A stretch of 64,000 nucleotides of DNA from Terricaulis sp. Lineage in GTDB: Bacteria > Pseudomonadota > Alphaproteobacteria > Caulobacterales > Aquidulcibacteraceae. The notes under the pieces are model-generated. The model worked only from the letters and a program-made list of their open reading frames with translations, searched no databases and had not been told where the DNA came from. Below, in pieces: positions 7,566 to 17,079 of the stretch. Made by a program: the position numbers and the translations under genes. Location: assembly GCA_024707365.1 (NCBI GenBank), contig JANPZV010000008.1, positions 124,001-188,000 on the forward strand, given 5' to 3'. Within the stretch, counting starts at the first letter, position 1. The number at the start of each line of letters is the position of its first letter.

Positions 7566-8657
7566 ATGCACACACGCCGGACGATGATGGCGCTTTCGGG
7601 CGCGGGGCTCGCCTCGGCGTGCGCCAGCTTGCGCACGCCCGATCCGCGCAATCGCCTGCCGCCGGTGCGCGTGGATGAAGCGCGCATCATCCGCATCGAT
7701 GTGGGCCTGCGCCCGTTTCGCCCTTCGGGCTTTCGCGTGGAGCGCGAAGCGTTTGGCGATAAAGCGCTGATCCACAATTACGGCCACGGCGGAGGCGGCA
7801 TCACGCTCTCCTGGGGCACGGCCAAGCTCGCGCTTGATCTTGGCTATGACTCAAGCATTTCCGAATACGCCGTGCTGGGCTGCGGCGCGGTGGGCCTCGC
7901 CACCGCGCGGCTGTTGCAGGAGCGCGGCGCCAAAGTGCGGCTCTATGCGCGCGCCTTGCCGCCGAACACCACCTCCAACGTCGCCGGCGCGCAATGGTGG
8001 CCGGCGTCGGTCTACGATTATAGCGCGACAACGCCGGACTATCGCGCCCAGCATGTCGAAGCTTCGCGCTTTGCGTTTCGCCGCTTTCAAAGCTTGGTTG
8101 GCGATGCGTACGGCGTGGAATGGGAGAAAAATTACAATCTCGCGTCCCGCCCGATCACATCCTATCCCGCGCGCGAAGATGAGCCGATGCGCCAGTTCGT
8201 GATCAATCAGCGCGATCTTCTCCCGCATGAGCATAATTTCCCGCGCCCGTTCGTGCGCGAGTTTGAAACCATGATGATCGAAACCCCGCTCTATCTGCGC
8301 CGCATGGAGGCGGACGTGCGCCTCGCTGGCGCCGAGATCGTGGTGCGTGAGTTTTCCAGCGCCGCCGAAATCCAGGCGCTGCCCGAGCGCGTGATCTTCA
8401 ATTGCACCGGCCTTGGCGCCGGCGCGTTGTTTGGCGATGCCGAGATCATGCCCGCGCGCGGCCAACTCGTGATCCTCTTGCCGCAGCCGGAAATCGCCTA
8501 CAACACCATCGCGCGCGAGGGCTACATGTTCGGCCGGCGTGACGGCGTCGTGCTCGGCGGCACGTTCGAGCGCGGGGAATGGTCTTTAGAACCTGATCCG
8601 ACAGACATCGCCCAAATCATCGCCGGCCATCAAAGCATTTTCAGTGCGATGGGCTAA
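7566..8657 (+). CDS. circularly permuted D-amino-acid-oxidase-like FAD protein, Tat lipoprotein
   Basis: A 363-residue protein with every hallmark of the D-amino-acid oxidase fold in rearranged order. Residues 1-19 (MHTRRTMMAL...SAC) form a twin-arginine signal with a lipobox Cys19. Residues 42-84 hold GLRPFRP (47-53) and HNYGHGGGGITLSWG (70-84), normally the C-terminal end of DAAO. The dinucleotide fold GCGAVG (105-110) and TTSNVAGAQWWP (135-146), normally N-terminal, follow. NCTG (279-282), ARGQ (297-300) and LGGTFERGEW (330-339) then come in usual order, and the chain stops where DAAO would continue into GxRPxRP. A simple circular permutation explains it. Export with bound FAD fits the Tat signal. 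Substrate unknown. Confidence 0.85.
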   Translation: MHTRRTMMALSGAGLASACASLRTPDPRNRLPPVRVDEARIIRIDVGLRPFRPSGFRVEREAFGDKALIHNYGHGGGGITLSWGTAKLALDLGYDSSISEYAVLGCGAVGLATARLLQERGAKVRLYARALPPNTTSNVAGAQWWPASVYDYSATTPDYRAQHVEASRFAFRRFQSLVGDAYGVEWEKNYNLASRPITSYPAREDEPMRQFVINQRDLLPHEHNFPRPFVREFETMMIETPLYLRRMEADVRLAGAEIVVREFSSAAEIQALPERVIFNCTGLGAGALFGDAEIMPARGQLVILLPQPEIAYNTIAREGYMFGRRDGVVLGGTFERGEWSLEPDPTDIAQIIAGHQSIFSAMG

Positions 8658-8660
8658 CGC

Positions 8661-9116
8661 CTAAAGCGGCATAAACAGCACGCGCCCGCCTTGTTCACGC
8701 GCGAGGCGGCGCGCGGTGCGGCAATCGCTTTGCGCAGGCTGATCTGCGGCCGCCACGCCTTCGAGCCAAGCGCGGCAATAGCCGGCGCGCGGCAACGCCG
8801 AAGCGGGCACGCCGGTGAAATCGTTCGGGCCTTCGTAAAAGGCCGCTTCGCTGATCGCGCCGGCTTGCATCGCCATCACGCGCCCACCCCAGCGTTTGGC
8901 CAGCCAATCGGCGTGCTCACATTCCATGTGCACGGGCTGATGCGCGGCGGGCAGCGAATCGTATTGGATTTGGCAGCGCCCATCCGGGATCGCGGCGGCT
9001 TCGATCGCCTGCGGCGGCGCAAATGTCGGCGTTTGCGCGGGCTTGGCCAAGCTCACGCCAAGCGCCAGCGCCAGGGCGATGCCTGTGGCCAAAGCGGGGG
9101 CGGATAGCTTGCTCAT
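8661..9116 (-). CDS. exported protein with duplicated C-x17-C-x10-GGRV module
   Basis: A 151-residue protein I cannot assign to a named family. Residues 1-24 look like a signal peptide or membrane anchor. The rest is an internal duplication with identical spacing: Cys48-x17-Cys66-x10-GGRV (77-80) and Cys114-x17-Cys132-x10-GGRV (143-146), each copy with an xxAAxQP stretch between the cysteines. Two intramodule disulfides in the periplasm are likely. It converges on the permuted oxidase gene with three bases between stops. Function unknown. Confidence 0.65.
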   Translation of the reverse strand: MSKLSAPALATGIALALALGVSLAKPAQTPTFAPPQAIEAAAIPDGRCQIQYDSLPAAHQPVHMECEHADWLAKRWGGRVMAMQAGAISEAAFYEGPNDFTGVPASALPRAGYCRAWLEGVAAADQPAQSDCRTARRLAREQGGRVLFMPL

Positions 9117-9250
9117 GTCCCTCGTAACGCGGTGACGGTGGCTCAGTTTCCCGTCTCTACGTATTTAGGGATGCCGGGAACCGGCTGCCTTGGCTGCGCC
9201 GGGGCCGATCACGAAGGCTTGAAGCGCCGTAAGGGCAGGGCGGCGCCAAG

Positions 9251-9279
9251 AAAAAGCGCGGAGGTTTCCCTCCGCGCTT
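9251..9279 (-). terminator. Rho-independent terminator downstream of ribonucleotide reductase
   Basis: Read on the minus strand, a 10-bp stem formed by 9269-9278 and 9255-9264 (AGCGCGGAGG arms, four-base loop) is followed by TTTTT (9251-9255). It lies about 130 bp past the nrdA stop. Confidence 0.8.
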
Positions 9280-9313
9280 AAGCACTCCAACCCATTACCG
9301 CTCAGCGCGCGAG

Positions 9314-9402
9314 AGCATCATCCGAAGAAGTGGAAACCCGGTTCTTCGATAAGATGATGCTTCATCAAAACCTAGAGCCCCGTTCCGATTCTATCGGAAC
9401 GG
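9314..9402. repeat. Alphaproteobacterial AGCATCATC palindromic repeat
   Basis: Two hairpins: AGCATCATC (9314-9322) with GATGATGCT (9353-9361), enclosing GAAGAAGTGG...CCGGTTCTTC, and CCGTTCCGAT (9380-9389) with ATCGGAACGG (9393-9402). Elements with this pattern are, as I recall, common in Rhizobiales and Caulobacterales spacers. The second hairpin starts eight bases past the nrdA stop and may help end transcription. The rest of the 9117-9409 spacer shows no gene. Confidence 0.7.
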
Positions 9403-9409
9403 AAAAGGC

Positions 9410-11281
9410 TCATTGGCACGCGAGGCATTCCTCGTAATCGGTTTTTTCTTCGATCCGCAGCGTCTCGGTGTCTTCGGCCTTGCCTTCATCGCCGGCGAAG
9501 CTCCGCGCGCTGCACGCTCTTGGAGCGGCAATAGTAGAGCGACTTCACGCCGCGCTCCCACGCCATCCAGTGCAGCATGTGCAGATCCCACTTATCGACA
9601 TCGCCCGGCAGGAAGACGTTGAGCGATTGGCTCTGGCAGATCAGCGGCGTGCGATCGGCGGCGAGTTCAACGATCCAGCGCTGATCGATCTCGAACGCAG
9701 TTTTGAAAATGCCCTTCTCGTCTTCGCTCAGGAAATCGAGATGCTGCACGCTGCCCTCGTTCTTGAGGATCGAAGACCAGACCGTCTCGGTGTTCTTGCC
9801 CTTCGATTCGAGCAGCTCTTCGAGATAGGGGTTCTTCACTGCGAAGGAGCCCGAGAGCGTCTTGTGCGTGTAGATATTGGCCGGGATCGGCTCGATGCCG
9901 GCGCTGGTGCCGCCGCAAATGATCGAGATCGAAGCCGTCGGCGCGATCGCGAGCTTGTGCGAGAAGCGCGCCATCACGCCGTTCTCGGCCGCATCGGGGC
10001 AGGCGCCGCGCTCTTGCGCCAGCTTCACCGAAGCTGCGTCCGCACCGCGGCGGATGTGGCGGAACAGGCGGTTATTCCAAACCTTCGCCATGGCCGATTC
10101 CATGGAGACGCCCTGCTTTTGCAGGAAGGAGTGGAAGCCCATCAGCCCAAGGCCGACGCTGCGCTCGCGCATGGCGGCATAGATCGCGCGATCCATTTCC
10201 GGCGGCGCGCGCTCGATGAAATCTTGCAGCACGTTGTCGAGGAAGCGGAACACGTCCTCCAGGAAGCCTTCTTCCTTTTCCCATTCCATAAAGGTTTCGG
10301 CGTTGAGCGAGGAGAGGCAGCACACGGCCGTCCGCTCGCGCCCATTATGATCCATGCCGGTGTGCAGCATGATTTCCGAGCAGAGATTGATTGGCGAACC
10401 TTGAGCCCCAGCTTCTTCTGGTGGCTCGGCATCTGCTTGTTCACGGTGTCGGAGAAGATGATGTAGGGCTCGCCGGTTTGCAGGCGCATTTCCAGAATCT
10501 TCTGCCAGATCTTGCGCGCGTTGACGTGCTTGAGCGGCTCGCCATTCTTGGGGCTGCGCAGCGCGAACGGCAGATCATCCCGCACCGCGATCATGAATTC
10601 GTCGGTGATGTTGAGGCCGTGGTGCAGGTTAAGGCTCTTGCGGTTGAAATCGCCGGCCGCTTTGCGGATTTCGAGGAATTCCTCGATCTCGGGGTGGTGA
10701 ATATCGAGATACACCGCCGCCGAGCCGCGCCGCAGCGAGCCTTGCGAAATCGCCAGCGTCAGCGAATCCATCACGCGGATGAAGGGGATGATGCCGCTGG
10801 TTTGCCCGTTCTGGCCGACCTTTTCGCCGATAGAACGAACCCCGCCCCAATAGGTGCCGATGCCGCCGCCATTGGAGGCGAGCCACACGTTTTCGTTCCA
10901 CGTATCCATAATGCCGTCGAGGCTATCGCCCACCGCATTGAGGAAGCAGGAAATCGGCAAGCCGCGCTCGGCCCCGCCGTTCGACAGCACAGGCGTCGCC
11001 GGCATGAACCAGAGCTTGGACATATAATCATAGATGCGCTGCGCATGGCCGATGTCGTCGGCGAAGGCGGTGGCCACGCGCGCGAACATGTCCTGATAGG
11101 TTTCGCCTTGCAGCAGGTAGCGGTCGTTCAGCGTCGTCTTGCCGAATTCCGTCAGCAGCGCATCGCGGCTCGGATCGGTAACGACCTTCTCCACCACCTT
11201 GAGCGGGCGCAGAGGCTTAGGTTTGCCGCGATGGACTTGGCCCATGCGGTGAACCCCCGCTTTTTCCGCTCGTGCCTGCAT
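9410..11281 (-). CDS. nrdA: ribonucleoside-diphosphate reductase, alpha subunit (two frameshifts as sequenced)
   Basis: The large subunit of class I ribonucleotide reductase, about 620 residues, which reduces NDPs to dNDPs with a partner radical subunit not found in this window. Visible blocks are ATPVLSNGG, SNGGGIGTYWGGVRS, NLHHGLNITDEFM, CCLSSLNAETF and LYYCRSKS, and a C-terminal redox pair CLAC. The chain needs two frame corrections, near 10395 (CAATCAATC should probably read CAATCAAATC) and near 9506. The start is uncertain: ATG at 11281 or 11245; an ATG at 11338 falls inside a palindrome and adds unconserved sequence. Essential-gene status makes real inactivation unlikely. Confidence 0.85.
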
Positions 11282-11367
11282 TTCGTGCCCCGAATTTAGC
11301 TCTGTGTTAACGCGACTCGGTTCTCGGCCAAACCACATAACCTTGTGGTCGCGGCCGGTGTTTCACC

Positions 11368-11383
11368 GCTACATATAGTGATG
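11368..11383 (-). promoter_or_regulatory. possible NrdR box upstream of nrdA
   Basis: On the minus strand ATCACTATATGTAGCG resembles the NrdR consensus (ACACtATATaTaGTGT) at 11 or so positions and lies upstream of nrdA. A second palindrome, ACCACA-N6-TGTGGT at 11333-11350, sits 34 bp away centre to centre, near but not equal to the roughly three-turn spacing usual for paired boxes. By eye only. Confidence 0.35.
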
Positions 11384-11562
11384 CCATCGGTTAATTGCCG
11401 GTCAATGGCGAAGGCGGGCGCAAGCAAAAAATTGGGTGTCGAATCTGTGAAGATTGGCCCGTGGGCGGTGAATATCCATTAACCATAATCAAGAAAAGAG
11501 CGGCATTATGATGCCGCCACAACACCCTTGCGCGCCGCTGAAATCCGGCGTTTTTCAGGCAA

Positions 11563-12441
11563 ATGGGCGACTCTGCAGGGCGGACGAAAGCGGCGATGGC
11601 CGTCATGATGGGGGCGGCCCTGATCGGGCTCGCGCCCATCCTTATACGGTACTCGGAGCTGGGTCCGCAGGCCTCGAATCTCTGGCGATTCCTCTTCGCG
11701 CTGCCGATTCTGGGAATCATGGCGGCCCGCGCGCCCCAAGCGAGTCGGGCGCAGATCGGCTGGCTCGGCCTGGCGGGGCTGCTTTTTGGCTTTGAGCTGA
11801 GCCTCTGGGCGGCGGCGTTGTTCCTCACCACCGTCACCAACGCCACGTTGATGTCCAACATGACGCCGGTGGCGGCGGCGCTGTTTGGCTGGGTGCTCTT
11901 CCGTGAGCGCTTGGCGCAGCAGACCATTCTCGGCGGCTTGATCGCGCTTTGCGGCGTTGTCGCGCTGGCGCTTGGGCGCGCGCAGATGGGCGTGGGGCCT
12001 TCAACGCCCGAGGATGGCTGGCTCGGCGATGGGCTCGGGCTCATCTCGGCGCTCGGCTATGCGGGCTATCTTTTGATCGTGCGCTCGCTCGGAACCGGCG
12101 TCAGCGTTTGGGCGGTGATGTTTTGGGCGAGCCTTGCGGCGGCGATTTATGCGCTCTGCCTCAGCCTCGCGCTTGGCGAGGCGCTGCTGCCGCAAACGCT
12201 GGCGGGCTGGGGCGTGCTGCTGGCGCTGGGGCTGGTGACGCAGCTCGGCGGGCAGGGGCTGATCGCTTATGGCGTGGGCCGTTTGCCGATTGTGGTCGCC
12301 ACCATCCTGCTCTGGATGCAGCCGCTCGCCGCTGCGGTGCTCTCTTGGATCTTGTTCGGCGAAGCGCTCGGCCCGCTTGCGCTGTTCGGCGCGGGCCTCA
12401 TCTTGGCTGGCGTGTTCGTGGTGCAGCGGGCGCGGAGTTGA
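11563..12441 (+). CDS. EamA/DMT family transporter
   Basis: A 292-residue inner-membrane protein with ten predicted helices in two five-helix EamA repeats, the first beginning MAVMMGAALIGLAPILIRYS and the second around GLGLISALGYAGYLLIVRSL. Drug/metabolite transporter superfamily; substrate not predictable. A 7-bp hairpin (GCGGCAT tatg ATGCCGC, 11501-11518) lies in its leader. It overlaps no gene upstream, and the EI24 gene begins four bases after its stop, so they are probably an operon. Confidence 0.85.
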   Translation: MGDSAGRTKAAMAVMMGAALIGLAPILIRYSELGPQASNLWRFLFALPILGIMAARAPQASRAQIGWLGLAGLLFGFELSLWAAALFLTTVTNATLMSNMTPVAAALFGWVLFRERLAQQTILGGLIALCGVVALALGRAQMGVGPSTPEDGWLGDGLGLISALGYAGYLLIVRSLGTGVSVWAVMFWASLAAAIYALCLSLALGEALLPQTLAGWGVLLALGLVTQLGGQGLIAYGVGRLPIVVATILLWMQPLAAAVLSWILFGEALGPLALFGAGLILAGVFVVQRARS

Positions 12442-12445
12442 AGTG

Positions 12446-13102
12446 ATGACCAGCGCGTTCGCGGCGATCCTGGGCGGGCTCAAAGACGTGATCTTTGGCC
12501 GGCTCACGCTGTTCGCCATCTGCAATCTTGTGATTGCCGTCGCCATCACCGGCAGCGCCGCCACAGCGATCATTCGCTTCGCCGTGCCGCTCATCCCCGA
12601 TGGCGCGGGCTGGCTCTCTTATGTTTCCACTGCTGGGGAGTTTGCCGCCTCGATCGCTGCGATCATCGTCGCCATTGCGATTTCGCCGGCGGTGTCGATC
12701 GTCGTTGGCGGGTTTTTGTTCGATGTCGCGACGGAGCGCGTGGAAAAAACTATCGGCGCGCCGCAAGCGCGGGCCGTGCCGCTTCGTGAGGGGCTCGCCA
12801 ACGCCGCGCGCATCGCGCTGCCGGCGCTGGGGCTCAATCTGCTGGCGATCCCGCTTTATTTCATCCCTGTGGTGAACGCGCTGACGTTCTACACGCTCAA
12901 CGGTTTCCTGATGGGCCGCGAATATTCCACCATCATCGCCGCCCGCCATATGAGCTATGCCGAGGCCGTGGCCTTGCGCAAACGCAATGCGGGCGCGGTT
13001 TTCGCGGTGGGCATCGCCTGCAGCGTGATCCCGTTTTTCGCCCCGCTCGTCGGCGCCAGCGCCATGACGCGCTTGGTTCAGGGCTTGCGCCAGAAGCGAT
13101 AG
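12446..13102 (+). CDS. EI24 domain-containing membrane protein
   Basis: A 218-residue membrane protein of the EI24/CysZ-like family with about five hydrophobic segments and the family motif region ALTFYTLNGFLMGREY followed by basic residues. CysZ homologues carry sulfate, but most EI24 proteins are uncharacterised, so no substrate is claimed. The ATG at 12446 follows the transporter stop closely and fits the conserved N-terminus. The 3' end overlaps the convergent GNAT gene by 25 bases. Confidence 0.8.
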   Translation: MTSAFAAILGGLKDVIFGRLTLFAICNLVIAVAITGSAATAIIRFAVPLIPDGAGWLSYVSTAGEFAASIAAIIVAIAISPAVSIVVGGFLFDVATERVEKTIGAPQARAVPLREGLANAARIALPALGLNLLAIPLYFIPVVNALTFYTLNGFLMGREYSTIIAARHMSYAEAVALRKRNAGAVFAVGIACSVIPFFAPLVGASAMTRLVQGLRQKR

Positions 13103-13809
13103 GTGCTCAGCGCGGTGAAACCTTCGCTTTCGTAAAGCGCGATGGCGGGGGCGTTATCGGCCTCCACTTGCAGGAAAGCCGTGCGCGCGCCCCATTGGTG
13201 CGCCCGCGCCATCAGCGCGCCGAACACTTTGCGCGCCCGCCCTTGCCGGCGCGCCTCAGGCGCCGTGCGCATGAGATAAAGCCCAGCGAGATCGCCGCAA
13301 GCCGCGCTCATGCCGATCGCCAGCGTTTGGCCTTCGCGCGCCATCGTGGCGAAGGCCGCAGGCTGCGGCGCGCGCAAAGCGATGCCGCGCCGCTCTTCAT
13401 ACTCCGCCACATCGGCTGACACCGCGCGCAGCACAGCGTCAAACGCCGCCGGCATCGCGTCGCTTAGCGCGACATCATCCGGCGCAGCGCGCGCGCGGAT
13501 CGGCGCTGTCATGATCAAGGTCGGCGTCACTGCTTCATAGCCGCGCCGCGCCAAGCGCTCAGCGAGGTCGAGCGGCGCGTAGGCGCCATCCGTCAGCTTA
13601 AAGCGCGCGGGCAGGGCGCGCGCGGCAAGCCAAGCTTCCGCCGCATCAATCGCTGCCTCAACATCTGCCCCGCGCCAATCAATCGGCCACACCGCGTTGA
13701 CGCGTCCTGTCACCCCGCCTGAAGCCAAATGCAGCCAGCCGTCGCGATCCTCGGTTTCCGCCGCCGGCCAGGTGCGCACGGTGGCCAGATCGATCGCGCG
13801 CGCGTTCAT
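13078..13809 (-). CDS. GNAT family N-acetyltransferase
   Basis: A 243-residue protein whose C-terminal half is a GNAT domain: LAGLYLMRTAPEARRQGRAR carries the acetyl-CoA pyrophosphate loop (R/Q-x-x-G-x-G/A), and AFLQVEADNAPAIALYESEGF is the usual final strand and helix. The N-terminal 110 residues are a weaker, possibly degenerate second GNAT fold. Substrate unknown. Four-base overlap with the methyltransferase gene upstream (stop/start at 13806-13809) indicates one transcript. Confidence 0.8.
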   Translation of the reverse strand: MNARAIDLATVRTWPAAETEDRDGWLHLASGGVTGRVNAVWPIDWRGADVEAAIDAAEAWLAARALPARFKLTDGAYAPLDLAERLARRGYEAVTPTLIMTAPIRARAAPDDVALSDAMPAAFDAVLRAVSADVAEYEERRGIALRAPQPAAFATMAREGQTLAIGMSAACGDLAGLYLMRTAPEARRQGRARKVFGALMARAHQWGARTAFLQVEADNAPAIALYESEGFTALSTYRFWRKP

Positions 13810-14369
13810 GCGGCTTTGCGCTTGGGCTGCGCGGCGCGCGGGGCGGCCACGCTGGCGATGATCGCCACCAGGCTTGCGCCGCCGATCGTGCGCATCTGCG
13901 AGCGCACCTCGCCGAAATACGGCGCGAGCCGCTTTTTCACCGCGCGCGCGATCTTGGCGCGCTCGGCCTTCTCCGGCGGCTGAAACACCAGCACGCAGCG
14001 GCTCTTATTGTGCATCAGCCGGCGCACATCGCGCGCTGCTTGCCCGCCATCGGTCCAGAACGCGTTCACGTTCACAGCCAGCACGCGGTCAAACAGCGCC
14101 GGCTCATGCGCCTCGGCGTGAAACGCGCCGTGTTCAAAGATCGCCCGCCCGCCGCGCGCGTAGGCGCTGTTGCGCGCCAGCGCCGCTTGCGCCGCCGCCG
14201 CCGATTGATCGACGCCTTGATAGGTTCCGCGCCCCAGCTTGGCGCAGATGTGCTGCGCGGCCACGCCGCTGCCGTAGCCGATCTCAAACACGTTGTGCTT
14301 GGTTTCGAGCTCCAAAAGCTCGATCGCCCATTTGATCCGCGCCGGCGCCAGCGCCTTAATGCTACGCAC
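13806..14369 (-). CDS. class I SAM-dependent methyltransferase
   Basis: A 187-residue methyltransferase: motif I VFEIGYGSGVAAQHI near residue 27, the acidic GVDQSAAA, and motif IV FDRVLAVNVNAFW. The C-terminal basic tail PRAAQPKRKAA is unusual. No substrate can be named. It overlaps the end of the ethylmalonyl-CoA mutase gene by eight bases and the GNAT start by four, so the three probably form an operon. Confidence 0.8.
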   Translation of the reverse strand: MRSIKALAPARIKWAIELLELETKHNVFEIGYGSGVAAQHICAKLGRGTYQGVDQSAAAAQAALARNSAYARGGRAIFEHGAFHAEAHEPALFDRVLAVNVNAFWTDGGQAARDVRRLMHNKSRCVLVFQPPEKAERAKIARAVKKRLAPYFGEVRSQMRTIGGASLVAIIASVAAPRAAQPKRKAA

Positions 14370-16341
14370 GCGCTCTTGCAGCCACCAGCTTCACGACTTC
14401 GCCCATGATGCCGGTTATCTTGAAATCCTTGGGCGTGTAAACAGCGGCCACGCCCATTTGGCGCAGCGCCAGTGCATCGCCCTGCGGAATAATCCCGCCC
14501 ACGATCAGCGGCACGTGTTCCAGCCCCTCGGCGCGCATCAGGCGCACCACCTCTTGCACGAGATCAAGATGGCTGCCCGAAAGGATCGAAAGCCCCACAG
14601 CGTGCGCTTTCTTCTCTTTCGCCGCGGCCACGATCTCGGCCGGGGTGGAGCGGATGCCTTCATAGATCGCGTCCATGCCCACAGCGCGCGCGCGCGCCGC
14701 GATTTGCTCGGCGCCATTGGAATGCCCGTCCAGCCCCGGCTTGCCGACCAGGAAGGTGAGCTGCCGGCCGAGCTTTTCTGAAAGCGCTTCCACATCGGCC
14801 CTCACGGCCTCCGCATCTTCGCCGCCGGTTTCGATCACCAGCGCCACGCCCGTGGGGCCGCGGTATTCGCCATAGACCTTGCGCAGCGCCCCGGCCCATT
14901 CGCCGGTGGTGACGCCCGCTTTCGCCGCCGCGAGGGAGGCTGGCATGATATTCTTATCGGCGCGCGCATCGGCTTCGAGCTGCGCCAGCGCCGCCTCGGC
15001 CGCGCCTGCATTGCGGCTGGCGCGCCAAGCTTTCAGGCGAGCGATCTGCTCGGCCTCGGCGGCGAGATCGACGGTCTGGATATTCTTCTCGCCGGCTTCC
15101 AGCGGAGAGGCCTCGCCCTCGGTGTAGGCGTTGACGCCAATCACCTTCATGCCGCCAGCTTCGATCGATTCGACGCGGCGGCGGTTGGAATCCACCAAGG
15201 CGGCCTTCATGGTTTCGATGTTCGGCGCCGCCCCGCCTGTGGCTTCGATCTTTTTCAGCTCCGCGCGCGCGCCTTCTATCAGCTCACGCACCTTGGCTTC
15301 GATCACGTGCGAGCCGTCGAAAATATCCTCGAACTCGAGAAGGTCGGTTTCATAGGCCAGCACTTGCTGCATGCGGAGGGACCATTGCTGGTCCCACGGC
15401 CGCGGCAGGCCGAGCGCCTCGTTCCACGCCGGCAGCTGCACCGCGCGCGCACGCGCGTTTTTTGGACAGCGTCACCGCCAGCGTTTCCAGCAAAATCCGG
15501 TAGACGTTGTTTTCCGCCTGCTGCTCTGTCAGCCCCAGGGAATTGACTTGCACGCCATAGCGAAAGCGGCGCGCCTTTTCATCGTCCACGCCATAGCGCT
15601 CGCGCCCGATCTCATCCCACAGCGCCGTGAACGCCCGCATCTTGCAGAGCTCAGTGACGAAGCGCATGCCTGCGTTCACAAAAAACGAAATGCGTGAGAA
15701 CACCGCCGCGAAGCGCTCGGGCGCGATTTCCCCGCGCGCTTTCACCTCATCCAGCACCCGCGATCGCCGCCGCCAGCGCAAACGCCAGCTCCTGCTCGGG
15801 CGTCGCGCCCGCTTCCTGCAAATGGTAGGAGCACACGTTCATCGCGTTCCACTTTGGGATCGCATCAAGGCTCCAGGCGATGGTGTCGGCGGTGAGCTTG
15901 AGGCTCGGCGCCGGCGGGAAGATGTATGTGCCGCGTGAGAGATATTCTTTTAGAATGTCATTCTGCGTGGTGCCGGTGAGCTTCTTCAGATCCGCGCCTT
16001 GCTCCTCGGCCAGCGTCACGTAAAGCGCGATCAGCCACGCCGCCGGCGCGTTGATCGTCATTGATGTGTTCATTTTTTCGAGCGGTATGGAATCGAACAG
16101 CGCCCGCATATCGCCCAAATGCCCGATCGGGCACGCCGACTTTGCCAACCTCGCCGCGCGCCGGGATATGATCGCTGTCATAGCCCGTCTGCGTTGGCAG
16201 ATCGAAAGCGACGGAGAGGCCGGTTTGGCCCTTGGCCAGATTGGCGCGGTAGAGCTTGTTGCTCTCGGCCGGCGTGGAATGGCCCGCATAGGTGCGGAAA
16301 ATCCAGGGTGAATCGGGGGCGTGCTGAAAAGGCGTTTCCAT
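14362..16341 (-). CDS. ecm: ethylmalonyl-CoA mutase (three frameshifts as sequenced)
   Basis: About 660 residues, the usual Ecm length; B12-dependent isomerisation of (2R)-ethylmalonyl-CoA to (2S)-methylsuccinyl-CoA. The N-terminal substrate domain has [46 protein letters not shown] and [20 protein letters not shown]; the C-terminal cobalamin domain has the DxHxxG motif LDGHSNG, then SILSGSH and VGGIIP. It resembles Ecm/MeaA more than methylmalonyl-CoA mutase in its single-chain layout. Frame changes occur near 16125 (one extra G in GTGCCCGATCGGG), 15770 and 15450. Divergent ccr lies 740 bp away, supporting the assignment. MeaA-type mutase is the alternative name. Confidence 0.85.
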
Positions 16342-16491
16342 GGCGCGCTATGCTGCACTGCAAACGCCGCTGCGGCTAGCCAAGCGGGAGACTTTTGACA
16401 AACGGCTCACGTTGGGAGAGGCGCGGCGCACCGGCGTCGCGCCGCCAGGGCGTAGCGCCGCGCCGCCTCGAAGACGGCGCGGCGTTGAACG

Positions 16492-16755
16492 CTATCGCGC
16501 CCGCCTGACAAGGCCGAGCAACACAAGCAGGACCACCGCCCCGATTGTTGCGTACACAATCGCGGTGATGATGGGGCTGCCCAGTGAGAAGCCAAGGCCA
16601 AGCGTCGGCAAGAGCCATCCCGCCAACACCGCGCCGACAATGCCGACGACGATGTTGCCAACAATGCCAAGCCCGTAGCCTTTGACGATCAAGCCGGCCA
16701 AAAAGCCCGCTACACCGCCGACGATCAGCCAAATAATCAGCGTCTGGAGATCCAT
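16492..16755 (-). CDS. GlsB/YeaQ/YmgE family stress-response membrane protein
   Basis: An 87-residue protein with three hydrophobic segments and the family pattern LIIWLIVGGVAGFLAG near the start and GIVGNIVVGIVGAVLAGWL in the middle. Once called transglycosylase-associated proteins, these are small stress-induced inner-membrane proteins of unknown mechanism. The final RRAR is a basic cytoplasmic tail. The 150 bp downstream hold GC-rich hairpins without a T-run. Confidence 0.85.
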   Translation of the reverse strand: MDLQTLIIWLIVGGVAGFLAGLIVKGYGLGIVGNIVVGIVGAVLAGWLLPTLGLGFSLGSPIITAIVYATIGAVVLLVLLGLVRRAR

Positions 16756-17079
16756 TGCGTTTCCTCTCTTATGACGCGCCGCCCCGCCTCCGGCGCGGAC
16801 TCACAATCTAGCACGGCTTGCGGGCGCGTCGGCCTTCTTCTTGTTTTCTTCTTGTTTTGCGCGCTTTGGGTGTTGTGCGCGCGCCGCACCGATCGGCTTT
16901 GCGCGGGGCGATCGTCGCCTCAAAGGCGATGTGAGCGCGCACAAGCGCGCTATTTTTCGCGCGCTGGGCGGAAGCGGAGACATGAGCCGCCCGCGACGTT
17001 GCGGAAGCCGCTTTTCTCGCCATTGACGTGCTCCCGAAAGGCGCCATTGTGCGGTGCAGCAAATATAAGGGAGAGGCCG
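16756..17079. promoter_or_regulatory. divergent promoter region between GlsB-type gene and ccr
   Basis: A 324-bp gene-free spacer between divergent starts. TTGACG at 17023-17028 with CATTGT at 17045-17050 (16-bp spacer) is a weak sigma70-like candidate for ccr; AAGGGAGAGG at 17068-17077 overlaps its ribosome site. The rest is GC-rich with many GCGCGC runs; I see no clear operator. Confidence 0.3.

Noticed and set aside
11478..11490. CtrA-like TTAACCAT sites (also near 63872)
   Set aside because: A single half-site of eight bases without its partner is expected by chance in this length; no firm support.
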